Below, one piece after another: positions 1-53,583 of a stretch of DNA of 64,000 nt. The notes beneath the pieces were generated by a model. That model was not told where the DNA came from and did not search any database. It worked only from the letters and a program-made list of their open reading frames with translations. Origin of the DNA: Acestrorhynchus altus (taxonomy: Eukaryota; Chordata; Actinopteri; Characiformes; Acestrorhynchidae); NCBI GenBank assembly GCA_034509495.1, contig CM067515.1, positions 11,709,769 through 11,773,768 of the forward strand. The letters run 5' to 3'. The translations under genes were made by a program, and so were the position numbers. Position 1 is the stretch's first letter, and the number at the start of each line of letters is the position of its first letter.

Positions 1-559
1 AGTTAACGAAATCAGCCCCACCGAATCTTGGCTGAGGGGACATAACTTGCTCTCAATAGGCAAAAGCACTTACCCACAGCAGAATGGGGACACATTAACA
101 GGAGCTTGGGGAATAATGTACGTTGAAGGTCATAATAATTAAATACACTGTCGGGCATTGATTTCTCTTTTTATATGGAAAGCAATTAACAGCCAGCAGA
201 CATGGGCCACATTTCGTTTATTAGTCTTTTAATACGATAACTGCTTCTTTTAATTTTCCTCGATTACGGTAATATGGAAGGGAGCTTTCCTGGATGCCTA
301 ACCAAGGAAAAAAATGAAAAACAAAATAAGAAAAATATTACAAATGCTGGTGCAGCTGGTGGTGGTGGTGTTGTTTTTGTTTGCTTTCTCCTGATATCCA
401 TTATCACATGTATCTTTCAGACATCATACAATGTCAATTAACTCAAGTAGCAGATGATATGAAACCAGTCAGGCAAGAAGAACGGCGAGAGTGATGAGGA
501 AAAAAATTTTCCTGCAACAAGCCGGGAAAAGAATAAAAAACAGATCCATCCCTTGATCC
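1..559. other. 3' flank without recognised gene
   Basis: AT-rich plain sequence downstream of bmp1. A second AATAAA on the minus strand at 222-217 could end a longer bmp1 transcript. I see no coding exon or transposon here. Confidence 0.4.
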
Positions 560-582
560 GTCCATCCATTCATCGGTCTGTC

Positions 583-588
583 TTTATT
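583..588 (-). terminator. candidate polyadenylation signal AATAAA
   Basis: AATAAA on the minus strand, about 650 bases after the bmp1 stop, with T-rich sequence some 45-65 bases beyond it. It sits next to an A-run that could create the hexamer by chance. An alternative AATAAA is at 222-217. Confidence 0.35.
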
Positions 589-700
589 TTTTTTTTTTTG
601 CCTGTCTCAGTCTTCGTTTGTGGTGTGATGTGATGTGGCTGCCTGGCTCAGTATGAGCTGACCGCTTCATTACCCTACTTGAGATCCTGAGGGCCCTCTG

Positions 701-703
<3 letters not shown>

Positions 704-784
<81 letters not shown>

Positions 785-818
785 TGTGTGTGTGTGTGTG
801 TATGTATGTGTGCATGTG
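704..818. repeat. (GT)n microsatellite
   Basis: About 38 clean GT units to 780, then interrupted GT/AT units to 818. It appears as (CA)n in the bmp1 sense strand, inside the probable 3'UTR. Confidence 0.97.
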
Positions 819-840
819 CTGCTTCAACTGTTTTCGGCTC

Positions 841-844
<4 letters not shown>

Positions 845-871
<27 letters not shown>
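845..871. repeat. poly(A) run
   Basis: A 27-base A homopolymer on the plus strand; poly(T) in the bmp1 sense strand. Confidence 0.97.
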
Positions 872-1240
872 TACTCCAATGGCGATCAGTATATGATCTA
901 TACTCCTCTACCCATGCGCCCACCCCAAATCCCTCAATATCCATCTACTCTGGATACAGTCCCTTCTTCTCACTCCCCAAAAACCCACCCTTCATATCCC
1001 ACCATAATCATAAAAAAGATAAAAACAAGGTCTACTGCGGAATGGCTTTACTCCTCACAGTCAGTAGGGGGCGCCAGAGCCCCTGGAAACTACTGAGGTG
1101 CGGTTGGCGTTCTTGCGGCTGGTCCGTCGAGTCTGGGTGGTCTTGGCGGCCGGGGGGCTCCGAGCGACGGACAGGGCCCTCCCCCTGGGGCCCCTGCTCC
1201 TCCCCCTTGGCCCTGCTCGGCCCCTCCCGGCCACTAGGGG

Positions 1241-42866
<41,626 letters not shown>

Positions 42867-43626
42867 CTGAAATAGACAAAGAGACACGTTAGGTGAGCTT
42901 TGAGTTCTCACATCTCTGCTATGAAAGAAGGCCACACTCTATGCAGCGAGAACCCTTCGAGTTCATCATTCGGCGTCACCTATAATTACCATGGGCTCAT
43001 ACTGAAGTGTGCTAGTCGTTCAAAAAGCCAATTCAAAAACAAGCCGACCAGGTCTTCCCAGCAGCGAGACATCATCCCTTTTTAATCATTCACGACACCA
43101 CATATCTGGGTTCAGCACTCATACCAAAGCCTATTCAATAATTTATCCACAGAGAGCGTGGAACTGATTAGTGATCGTGGTTTAAGCGTGCCGCAACACT
43201 CTGACTTTCCTTCAAATGATTATAAACTCTGAAATTGCTGCCACGGTGGTCGCTATGACCCCAGTGGAAACGTATGCATATGCATGGACTTTAATTAGCT
43301 CGTCAGGGACTAATTTAATCTTCTGCGGAAGTGTGGCTGGGCTGATTAGCAGTGGAGAAAAGCAGCCAAACGTCTCTAGCAGAACGTCCTTCAGACTGAC
43401 ATACGTTTGGAGCTAATTAGGGAAGCAAAGGATGCGCTCGAAAGGCCCCTGTGCACAGAAGACCCAAGCAGTCCAGTCTTTATGCAGTTGGTGTGGCTGT
43501 GAACAGCACAGAATTAAGATAAAGGAAAGTCTGCGTATAGTTTAAAAGGACTGCAAACAACGAACTGAACAGTTTAAAGCATCCACCCAAATAATTTGAC
43601 GAGTTATGCAACCGATTCCAGGCACA

Positions 43627-43840
43627 CTATATGTCCAAATGTGTGTGGACACCCCTTCAAATGAGGGCATTCAGCTTTAGGTTTACCCTTTGCTGCCACA
43701 GATGTAATCAAATCCTCAGAGAAATTCTCCAAAAACATCCCAGTAGAGACATTTACAACAAAAGCAGGATAAACTCCTTTTTTAACCCTTGATTTAAGAA
43801 GAAGCAATCGAACAGCTGTCTCAATACTTCTGTGTATGTC
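43627..43840 (+). mobile_element. Tc1-like family D fragment with both termini
   Basis: Begins CTATATGTCCAAATGTGTGT and GGACACCCCTTCAAATGA, keeps AATCAAATCCTCAGAGAAAT of the transposase end and finishes GTCTCAATACTTCTGTGTAT. An internally deleted derivative of the family at 6530, 21023 and 26255. Confidence 0.7.
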
Positions 43841-44639
43841 GGGAATCACAATTAAGCCATTATCCTAAAATAAATAACAGCACTGACCCTCCATGTGGCA
43901 GACTCATGTTCAGTTGTTTGTCTGTGTGAGAGGTAACAAACATTTGGAGAAAATAGATTAAATAAAAGTCACTATGGACAATAAAGCAGTAAAACTTTCA
44001 AACTTAAATCCAAAATTACTGTCTCACATCAGTCTCCCTTTAATCTTTCTTGCAGATCTAAAAAAGTATCCACCCTGTGACTCAAAACCTAAAAACAAGG
44101 CAAAAAGGGTAGGAACCACTGTTTGTTTTGATATGTGTCTCATGTCTGTACATAACCGTAGTCCTGAGTTATGAAGCCTTTTGATTGGAACAGTTACCCG
44201 GTCATTTTCTAACAGTTAGCTACCAGCCTTTAAGGAACCTTGAAAAATAAACACGTATGTTTTTTGCAGTTATAGACGACGTTTATTATATCTCAGGATC
44301 ACATACGTGTCATGTATGGAATTTGTGAGTGGAAGGCCTTAAAAGATGGTGGATTAGCAGTTCTCAGTACTCCATTCACTGAAGCTGCTTTCACACTGAA
44401 TGCAGAAAAATCTGGCGTCTGCAGAGGCAAAGTGCAGGGTCATATAAAGTTCAGATATTTTCAAATTTACACGTAAAGCAAGAGGTAGGTTTGAGCCATA
44501 TGTGCAATATGGTCTGAAGCATAGCTTATATCAAGTTTTAATGTTTTAAAATAACGGTGCGTTTTAATCTTGCACAAACTCTTTGTATTTCTTCACAAAC
44601 TACTTTTTAGCTCCCCTCCACCCCCATTCGCTCATGTAC

Positions 44640-44797
44640 ACACTATGGAGGGGGCATATGACTTAATTTCAGTATGTTTAAATATGGGGTGTCCCATTTT
44701 TTTCACATTGTATTTTTCACATCATATATCATGTCACCACTGAGGCAAAATATATCAGGGTATGATTTTCTGTCCATATCGCCAAGCCCTATCAAGC
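44640..44797. mobile_element. possible MITE with GGGCTTGGCGATATGGAC tip
   Basis: On the minus strand from 44796 it reads AGGGCTTGGCGATATGGACA and GAAAATCATACCCTGATATA, a typical tip of an abundant fish element. The other end is uncertain. Confidence 0.45.
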
Positions 44798-46399
44798 AGT
44801 ACTGACAGGAGATTTGATGGACGTAAGCGGGGAGTGCAGCACATAACTGTGTTCAATCTGAAAACAGCTTGACCGCTTGAGATCATCAGATTCATCCACT
44901 CGGAAAGGAGACCACATTACGACTCACACTTACAAAGAGTCTTCTGCACACTGGGTGCAATTACAGATTTTGACCAGATGTGAGACTAACCCTAAAATGT
45001 TTGGACATTCACTTTAAGAAAAGTTATTTCTAAAGTAAACAAAGTCCAGAAAACCACATTATATAAACTGTATATGAAATATTTCAGTATTAATAATAGT
45101 AGGGACATCCCTACTATTTACTGCAGATTAATAGGTCCGATCACAGTGTCATAGATATGCAATGTAACTACATGTGTTTAGTGGGCAAATAACCAACAAA
45201 TCTCCTCCCTTCCTCTTTCTACTTTACTTTTTTTACAGGTGTGGGAATAAATAAAGATATCACTGCACACAGTACCACACTTCATACACACACACACTCA
45301 AATCCTAACATATTTACTACGTATTCCTAGATTTAATGTCACCTCATACCACCAGTCACCTGTACTGGTTCCAAGACAGAACTTGTCTTCAGAACTAGCT
45401 AATAAATTATAGATTCCTTTCCCCCATTCATAACAGCTCACAGAACAAGAAGCTCTCTCAGTAACACCCTCAGTGCTGCCACCCCCCCGCCAAACAGACA
45501 CACAGTCATACAGTGCCCTCTCAGTCTGTCTCGACAGCAGACAGAGGACCATGGCACCACTTCAAACCAATGATTACACGAATCTCGACTTTCCATAAGT
45601 ATATTCATACGGCACAACGTTCGACTACAGCCCAATTACATAACATCACTCTTCTATTCATACCTATTCAAAGAAATTATAACTTTACCATAACATAACA
45701 TTCATGTTATTGTGATGAGATTGAATATCTAATCATTTTTATTCACCAATCTATAATGAAATGTTCACAGAGTAGAACAATCAACTTGCAACCAGTATAA
45801 AAAAAGAATTATAGATAGGAATTGAATATAAAAATCATACTGTGTACAACTGTATCATTGTGCACAGACTTGTACTACAGAACACAAGAGAAATCCAATA
45901 AAAACAGATTATGTTCCCAGTAGAAAAGACAGACCAGCTATTATTCATACCGGAGTATTTTGCTGATGTTTCCACTTATTTGTGCAACCTGGTACCCAAA
46001 CAAATGCACACATATATTGTTCTCCTTATGGATGAGAACAGCAGGGTTCCCTCATTTTTCAACACAAGCCACTTCAGTCACCCTGAACGTCTGCATTGGC
46101 CTCGTGGAATCGATCTTCTGTTCGTATCTACATGTGGCCTGGGAGATTTTTCATATCTGGTTAAGATCACCTGCCAACCCCCTCGCAATAAAGGCACCCA
46201 AACAACTCAGCTGCCAAAAAAGATTCAAGAAGATAAAAGAGAGAGAAAAGCAGGCTACAGTGTTTAGTCAGCACACACCTGGGAAGTAGGACACATTCCT
46301 TCCCTTAACAAGGCCAAGAAGGCTGCGATTACCCCAGTTGGGCTGTGTGAGTAACACAGGGGCTTAGCAATTTCCCTACACAATGTTCTGTGCCAGCGG

Positions 46400-46400
<1 letters not shown>

Positions 46401-46492
<92 letters not shown>
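46401..46492. repeat. (TG)n(TA)n microsatellite
   Basis: About 42 TG units then TATATATA. Confidence 0.97.
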
Positions 46493-46914
46493 AGAGAGGT
46501 TTTTAGGTAGCTGGTATCTCATTACTGTTTTTAACACCACGGCAGTTCCATAGCTTATAGCCTTGGAGCTACTGGAGAAGGAAAGGGAATATGCGAGTTG
46601 TGGGATCTGTGTACATGCCATCAAAAAGAGCTACTGCCCACCTCACAACCCCAGCCTGAGGGTGCAGAGTAGTGGAGCATGGACCTGTTATTTCCTGTAC
46701 AAACAGAATTCTGGCCTGTAATGCCAAGTCTGCTGTCAGAAACACACAAGCTCTCGCTCGCTCAAGCACACACACTCTCTCTCTCTCTCCCTCTCTGTCT
46801 GTGTTCTAGATCCAGGGCTGGACGATACTAGGAAACACATTTCACACGTCCCAAAAATGTGTTCATTAACACTGTTTAGTCATTTTTGGTCGTAATCTAT
46901 TAAAAAAAATACAA

Positions 46915-47115
46915 CACTGCCAAACATTTTGGGTTCCAAAAAGAACCATTTGTAGGCTTATAATAGAGACTTAGGAGTATGAAGCACATTTTAGATGTCT
47001 AAAGAGTCCTTTGATGTAAAGTTCTTCACCAGTTTAAAGGGTTGTCACACATCTCTTTTTTAACCATGGATCTTCACGCAACCTTTTAATCTAGGTGAAA
47101 AACCTTTCAACGGTC
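46915..47115. mobile_element. possible MITE rich in GGTTCC/AGAACC
   Basis: GGGTTCCAAAAAGAACCATT at the left and AACCATGGATCTTCACGCAA, CCTTTTAATCTAGGTGAAAA at the right resemble a non-autonomous fish element that also appears at 56475-56800. Boundaries by eye only. Confidence 0.5.
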
Positions 47116-48415
47116 AAGCTGGAGACAATTTCCTCAAGCGAAGGTCCAGAACATTATGTCCATCTTGCATTATGAAGCTTGAGGTGTAACCAGCAACCTG
47201 ACTGGCTGTTTTTGCTTGATCATTAACAGATGCCACGTTGAGCACTGAGGACTCCCATTCATATTTCAACCAGTGACTTGCTCTCAGAAAGTTTATGTCT
47301 TAATCCTTAACATTTCATGTGTTGATCACCTTTTTATTTTTGATTGCTAAGGGTCTGGATTGCACTCCATCCATTAGTTACTTCTGGTCTAAGGAAACAA
47401 AGATGAGGAGGATTTTGAAATCCTTGGTCTTAAATAAGTTACAATGTTTATTGCAATGTAATTTAACATGACATTGAAGCTTTTTATATTTTCAACACTG
47501 ATTATGGGCAAACTAGTAGGCCAACTGTCCTAGTTCTCTTCCAAATGAATCAATATTTCAAATCAAAATCAAATTTATAATTGACTTGATCGGCTGTGAA
47601 AATAATTGTTCCAGTAAACTGAAGAGCAGAGGTGTCACAATACCAATAATATGAGAAACTTTCTAGTTCAGGGGTCACAGCATTAACAACGCTATTGTTG
47701 TTGGTTTATTAACAGTCCAAAAGGACCAGTGAACCTACACAAGTGTTCTGAGTCCTATACCGTCATATACTATAAATTACGAGTGACAAACTAATTGTAG
47801 AGCATTTCTATTGGTCTATTCATCCAAAATTATTTACATAGTGTATATAGCAGCTACAAGGTTTCCACTGGACAGGGGCAATATGTAACGTTGATAAGGA
47901 TAAAACAGTGGAAAATATAAAGAAAGTTAAAATCTGCTTGGACTCTTTATCTTATACAACATCAATAGCCAAAATATTCTCAAAACGACTGCAAAAGTAG
48001 TTTAACTCATGTATTCACAAGTATTTCATTGTGTACTACCTCACTGTGCCATATATATACAGGCATATCTTCAGATGTCTCATTCCAATCACCAGTATTG
48101 TGAACCACCATGACTGCGTATGTTTATCTAGAATGAGAATTTTTGACCAAACTGTTCTGACTGACTGTTTATATCTTTAAAAAAGCTCCCTCTTAAACCT
48201 CTGACTGGAATTCCCCTTTAAGTGGTGCTATATGTTGAGCAGCCCAAGACGCTCAGTCCATCACTCAGTCTCACTCTTTGTGTGTGTTCTGAACCCAGCT
48301 GAAAGTCCGTTCCACGCCTGCAGTCCAACCTTAATCTTCACTGAGGTCTGACTGAGCACAAGCCCTGACTAAATATGTCTGACAGGCCTGAAATGACAGG
48401 GTTTTATTTCTGCCA

Positions 48416-48417
<2 letters not shown>

Positions 48418-48463
<46 letters not shown>

Positions 48464-48464
48464 C
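48418..48464. repeat. (CA)n microsatellite
   Basis: About 23 CA units with one CAAA interruption. Confidence 0.95.
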
Positions 48465-49024
48465 AGAAGTTAAGAAAGACAGGCAGAGTCAATCCTGGCT
48501 AATCCCAGAGTGGGCAGCTCCAGATGGAACGGCAGCAAGAAGGATGGTTATAATCCGGATGGCACAAGACTAACTGGGGTTTAAGGTTGTCATAACAAAG
48601 GCGAGAGTGATATAGAGAGACTACAGGATATGAAGGGCAAGAGAGAGAGGAAGAGAAGCAGAAATATGGAGGAAAAGTAAGGAAGACTTCATATGGTAGC
48701 AAAAGCCAAAGATGAATGGCTTTGTGCTCTTCAGTCTGTGGCTGGGGCGTACCAAAACAAAGTGTGTCTCGCCAGAGGTCATCAAGGGTGCGAGTGTAAG
48801 AGCAACTGCAGAGTGTACATGTTAAAAGATTGAGGCTTCCTCCAGCAAGGCCTGACATGTACAAACATACCTCTAGAAATAACTGGCAGACTGACTACTC
48901 TGATTTTAAGGCAATAACTTTAGCAGAAATGTGTTCTTCAATAGTATATGTATTCATATATGTTTATGAAGAACATATTAGAATGTCAGGCACCAAACAT
49001 GTCTATTGGTAAATGTGATTATTT

Positions 49025-49025
<1 letters not shown>

Positions 49026-49080
<55 letters not shown>
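49026..49080. repeat. (GT)n microsatellite
   Basis: About 27 clean GT units. Confidence 0.97.
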
Positions 49081-49082
<2 letters not shown>

Positions 49083-49635
49083 ACTGTGTGGCTGGGTTAA
49101 ATAGGAAGAAATCCATGTAGGTAAGTGGGTCTATGTACATATTTTTACCTGTATTTTACATTTCCCCTAAATGTTTCAGATATTTCCATCCACACAGGGA
49201 CAAAAACACTTGCACGAACACGTATGGGCAATATCACTTCATAAAGATATACATCAATACACAGCAAAAAAGGAAGAAAACAGAGGTTTACTCCTGAATT
49301 CCACACTACTCCCTATGTAGTGTTCTATGCAGATCAGGAAATCCTAAATCTAAAGAGGATTATAGATTTGTAATAGCACAGTATTTACATTTGTTCATGT
49401 GTGGACATCTGAAATGTAGAGATATCTGCAGACATTGTAATTTGATGCCTTATGTAGTTCACAAGGTAGGAAATAAGGAGGTAGTTGAGATTCTCCTCCT
49501 TGAAGAGTATTTTCAAAAAGCTCCATTTTTTTTTAAATAACTGGATATGCACAGACAGAGCCTGAGATACACTTAGAGCGAGATGATCCTTGTGAGAAGC
49601 AATACATTTAGAAGGTGCCGTTGTGGTAGCACAGT

Positions 49636-49790
49636 CCCTATATTATATATTCTTTATATTTCTATAGTGTTTACCAAATTATTATCTTCACTATCTACTT
49701 CCTGTACTGTATCGATGCTGCTGCTGGAGTCATATTATCTCTGAGAGAACCCTCCCAAGGGATAAAGTTCTATCTAATCTAATCTAGATC
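49636..49790 (+). mobile_element. non-LTR retrotransposon 3' tail, copy 3
   Basis: CCCTATATTATATATTCTTT, TTCTATAGTGTTTACCAAAT, CTGTATCGATGCTGCTGCTG and GAGAACCCTCCCAAGGGATA, then TCTAATCTAATCT. Same element as 22080-22373, with a different tail unit (TCTAA instead of TCCTA). Confidence 0.72.
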
Positions 49791-51485
49791 CCATTCACAT
49801 CTAAAATGTACGGATGGTGTACTGCTTGGAATGTGGACAGTCTGTCGTGGCATCTTTGCATTACTGTGATCAATTAGATCACAGCATGTATATTCAAAGA
49901 ACACATCAACTGAATGCGTAATTACAACAAGCATAATTAGTCCTGCATAATTAGTTCTCTGTATGATATGTCCCTTTTGATTCCCTCAAACTTTTCAGCA
50001 AATGTTTACATAATGTAAAGGTTCTAGGTGTAAAGGTTCTCATTAGTAAAAAAAATGAAGTTCAGTGTTTTGAGGTAAAAGTGAATTTGATATAGTAAGT
50101 ATGTTATAGTAACAATGGAGTGGGTGAACTATAACACTGTTATAGTTCACACACTGCACCAGCGCACCAGATTTAATGTTTCTGTGATCACAAAAAACAA
50201 TATGTACATTTTTCTACCTATTCGGCCAAGAGCAGTTTAGCCCCAACAATTCACACCGAGGTTATAAGAAGTGTTTCAGCCTGGCCAAAAAAAAAAAAAA
50301 CAGCACAGCAAAAGAGAAGTGATTAAAATCACTTTTAAAAGACTCTGGAATTAGGTGGCATTCCTTTTTTTCCCTCACCAATATTATCCCGCCGCCCATA
50401 CCAGTCAATACAGATTTTTATAACACACTATTAATAATAAAAAAACAAGACTGAACCAAAAAAATGCAGTGCAGCTGAAACTCTGTTGCAGCATGCATCC
50501 AGGTGGGCACTTCCTTCCCTCCTCTATTCATCTTGCCCCTATTGGATCTGAAGCAAGAGCAGCTGGCTCTTGCTTAAAAAACAAGTGGCTGAAAACCACC
50601 ATCAGTAAGAAGATTACCGCACATCTGCAGCGGAACGTGCAGCAGCACCACAGTAGGAAATTCCATGAAATTTAGTTAATGCCAGAGAAATTTGATGGTG
50701 AGGGGTGATGTCATTGAGGACAGAATCTTACACGAAAGCCAAGAAAGAAACTGATTCAAGCTTTCTGGCTTGGGCACAAGACCTACACTATTTCATAGAG
50801 GTGAATAATTCTTGAACCAGGAACACAGAACTCCCAATTAATTGGCTGAAAACAATGTAGTGATTTGTCTTGAATGAAATACACTGCAGACAAAGGATAC
50901 GACAGTGTTGAAGAGGCTGGCATGAAATCAAACTGGCACAATTTACTCTTTATTCTAACTGTAGCTGATCAGCCAAGACATGTTTTGCGTTTGACATTTG
51001 TTAATTTTTTGGCACTGGAATTGTGTGGCTAGCAGTAGAGCTGGGAGATATGACTAAAACACATATCTCGATATGCTTAATAAGAGAAGAAATACATTAT
51101 GACATAATAAAAACCTTTAGAATTATAATGTATGAGTATCAGTACTACTTAATGAGTATACATAATACCAAAAATACTGCATGTTGTATCATTAAATCAA
51201 TAACTGACTGTGTATCTATGTAAAATAGTGTATCCATATTCACAGCACTTTAATTTTTCCACATTGCTATGTTACAGCCTTATTTCAAAAAGCATTCAAT
51301 TCATTTTACCCCTCAAACTACACTCAATACACCACAATGACAATGTGAGAAGTTTTTTTAAATATTTGCAAATGTATTAAAAAATTAAACAAAAATATAA
51401 CACAATTATTCACAGCATATGATACTGAAAATCAGGGGCATCTCGTTTCCACTGATCATCCTTCAGATGTTTCTACAGCTTGATT

Positions 51486-51652
51486 TACATTTACATTTAT
51501 GGCATTAAACAGACACTCTTATCCGGAGCAACTTACAAGGTTAGTCACATTACAGAAGTGGGTCAAAGTAGCGGTAGGCATCTTGCCCAAGGACTGTTAT
51601 AGGTGTGGCACAGCATAGTTGCCTAGACTGGGAATTGAACCCCAGTGTCTCA
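51486..51652 (-). mobile_element. tRNA-derived SINE nested in the Tc1 element
   Basis: Minus strand reads GGGTTCAATTCCCAGTCTAG (a Pol III B box, GGTTCAATTCC) and ends AAGTTGCTCCGGATAAGAGT, GTCTGTTTAATGCCATAAAT, a widespread fish SINE tail. It is flanked by the 7-bp direct repeat CTTGATT at 51479-51485 and 51653-51659. The CTTGATTGG target belongs to the host transposon, so the insertion is clear. The A box side is truncated. Confidence 0.85.
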
Positions 51653-51927
51653 CTTGATTGGACACCTGTTATAAATTCAGTTGATTGGACATGACTTGGA
51701 AAGGCACATATCTGTTTATATAAGGTCCCATAGTAGAAAGTGCAAGTCAGAGCACAAACCAAGCCATGAAACCTAAGGAATTGTCTGTAGACATCAGAGA
51801 CAGGATTGTATCGAAATACAGATCTGGGGAAGGGTACAAAAACAGTTTGCTGCATTGAAGGTCCCAATGGGCACAGTGCCCTCCATCATCCAAAAATGGA
51901 AGAAGTTTGGAACCACCAGGACTCTTT

Positions 51928-51961
51928 ATAGAGCTGGCCATCCCGTGATGGCCAGCTCTAT
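51928..51961. repeat. perfect 15-bp inverted repeat with 4-base loop
   Basis: ATAGAGCTGGCCATC, CCGT, GATGGCCAGCTCTAT inside the Tc1 transposase remnant. Likely a local copy error at this site rather than a functional stem. Confidence 0.9.
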
Positions 51962-53396
51962 CGTGATCGTGGCAGGAAGGTCATAGTCAGGGAGGTGACC
52001 AAGAACCCAATCGTCATACTGACAGAGCTTCATTGTTGCGATTTGGAAGAGAACCTTCCAGAAGGACAAGCATTTCTGCGGGCACTCCACCAATCAGGCT
52101 TGTATGTTAGAGACAGAAACCACTCCTCAGTAAAAGGCATGACAGCCTGTCTAGAGATTGCCAAAGTGCATCTAAAGAATTCTCAGAAATGAGAAACTAA
52201 AACTGAATGCCAAGCATCATGTCTGGAGGAAACCAGGCAGTGCTCATCACCTAGCCAATACCATTCCTACAGTGAAGCATGGTGGTGGCAGCATCATGCT
52301 GTGGGTAAGGTTTTCTAATCAGGTCAAGGGAAAGGTGACTGCAGCAATGTACAGAAACATCCTTAATGATAACATGCTCCACAGTGCTCTGGACCTCAGT
52401 TTGGAATGAAAGTTTATCTTCTAACAGAACAACAGCCCTAAGTACACAGCCAAGGTAACAAAGGAGTGGCTTCAAGACAACTCTGTGATTGTCCTTGAGT
52501 GGCCCATCAGAGCCCAGACATGAACAAGGTTGAAAATCTCTGGAGATATCTAAAAATGGCTGTGCACTGATACTCCCCATCCAATCTGATGGAGATTGAG
52601 AGGTTCTGCAAAGAAAAATAGAGAAACTTTGCAAAAACAGTTGACTTGAAGCTGTAATTGCTGCCAAAGGTGCTTCAACAAAGTATTGACAAAGGCTGTG
52701 AATAATTATGTATATTATAGTTTGTGTTCTACTTTTAAGGAATTTGCAAAGATTAAGTAAACGTCTCACTGTCATTGTGGGGAATGATGTGTAGAATGAT
52801 GTGTAGAAGGGGGGGAAATTAATCCAAATTATTAAAAGGCTGTAACATAAAATGTAGAAAAAGGGAAGCAATGAGAATACTTTATGGATGCACTGTATAT
52901 ATTTAAATAATAAACATAAGGCAGTTGCTCTCGGTGATGTACAGACTCAGCAAACTGTACTGGATTATGTTAATTGCACATAATTATATTAGTCATGCTG
53001 TACCTTTAATTGTGATGATTCTATGACATAACCTGCACAAGATTCCACCAGAATCCAAACCACATTAACAACCTACTCGCTTTCATCTTGGCTGAAGATG
53101 GAACAATTCACATAATGTAAGTATGATTTGATAATTGCTTTGAGCATTGCCACAAACGAACCACTTTTGGCTCCATGATGAAGGCTGTCTTTTAAAGAAT
53201 TTGAAGTGAGTGCGAAGAATATTTAAACAGGTAAAGAACCTCTGTATCAAGTGCAGGTTCACATTCCCGCATTTCTATTACAAATACAAATAGATTCTTC
53301 ATGAAAACCCAAAAATATTTTAGAACACTACTAAAAAAAGCATGTTTATTTTTAAAAGTGCATAGTTGAGCTTGTCTTTATACTGAAATACAAGCT

Positions 53397-53583
53397 CTTG
53401 GTGGCAGATGATATCCTGTTCCCCACGGCACACTAGGGTTCAATTCCCCAGCCAGGCAAGCCCACCACACTACACCAGTAAGACTCCTAATTCTACATTC
53501 TCCTACCTGATGGTGTAACATAATTCAAATATAGTAGTAAGTCACTCTGGATATGAGCATCAGCTAAAATGTTTAAATGAAAG
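53397..53583 (+). mobile_element. tRNA-derived SINE, second copy
   Basis: Has the B box GGGTTCAATTCCCCAGCCAG, a middle part CACTACACCAGTAAGACTCC, and the tail TAAGTCACTCTGGATATGAG, CATCAGCTAAAATGTTTAAA. The tail is the reverse complement type of 51486-51652. The 5' tRNA part is degraded and it is probably old. Confidence 0.75.

Larger units (their letters stand above)
560..1240 (-). other. bmp1: probable 3' untranslated region of bmp1
   Basis: Sequence after the stop down to a possible AATAAA at 588-583. In transcript order it holds a GC-rich stretch (1240-1090), mixed sequence, a poly-T run (871-845) and a long (CA)n tract (818-704). The end is inferred from the hexamer only; another AATAAA lies at 222-217, so a longer UTR is possible. 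(CA)n in a 3'UTR can bind hnRNP L in other systems; nothing here proves that use. Confidence 0.45.
51228..52902 (+). mobile_element. near full-length but inactive Tc1-like transposon, family A
   Basis: Both ends are present as inverted repeats: GTGTATCCATATTCACAGCA and, at the right, TACTTTATGGATGCACTGTA. A plus-strand transposase starts at about 51766 with MKPKELSVDIRDRIVSKYRS and GEGYKNS, then is broken by stops and small shifts; later pieces include LHQSGLYVRDRN (52090-52120) and a VKHGGGSIMLW-like stretch (52274-52303). Without the SINE insert at 51486-51652 it is about 1.5 kb, near the size expected for a complete Tc1-like element. The 206-residue open frame on the minus strand at 52871-52251 is only its antisense. 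Confidence 0.88.

Noticed and set aside
704..1096. Long cysteine/valine or histidine/threonine repeat frames
   Set aside because: They are translations of (TG)n/(CA)n microsatellites; the same holds for those near 6.3, 27.4, 32.3, 34.4, 38.5, 46.4, 59.4 and 62.6 kb.
45911..46289. Two overlapping plus-strand frames of 118 and 109 codons
   Set aside because: Overlap in different frames, no family similarity, no splice or promoter context; taken as chance.
52251..52871. Longest open frame of the window (206 codons, minus strand)
   Set aside because: It is antisense to the family A Tc1-like transposon and has no protein-family features; the sense strand carries the broken transposase.
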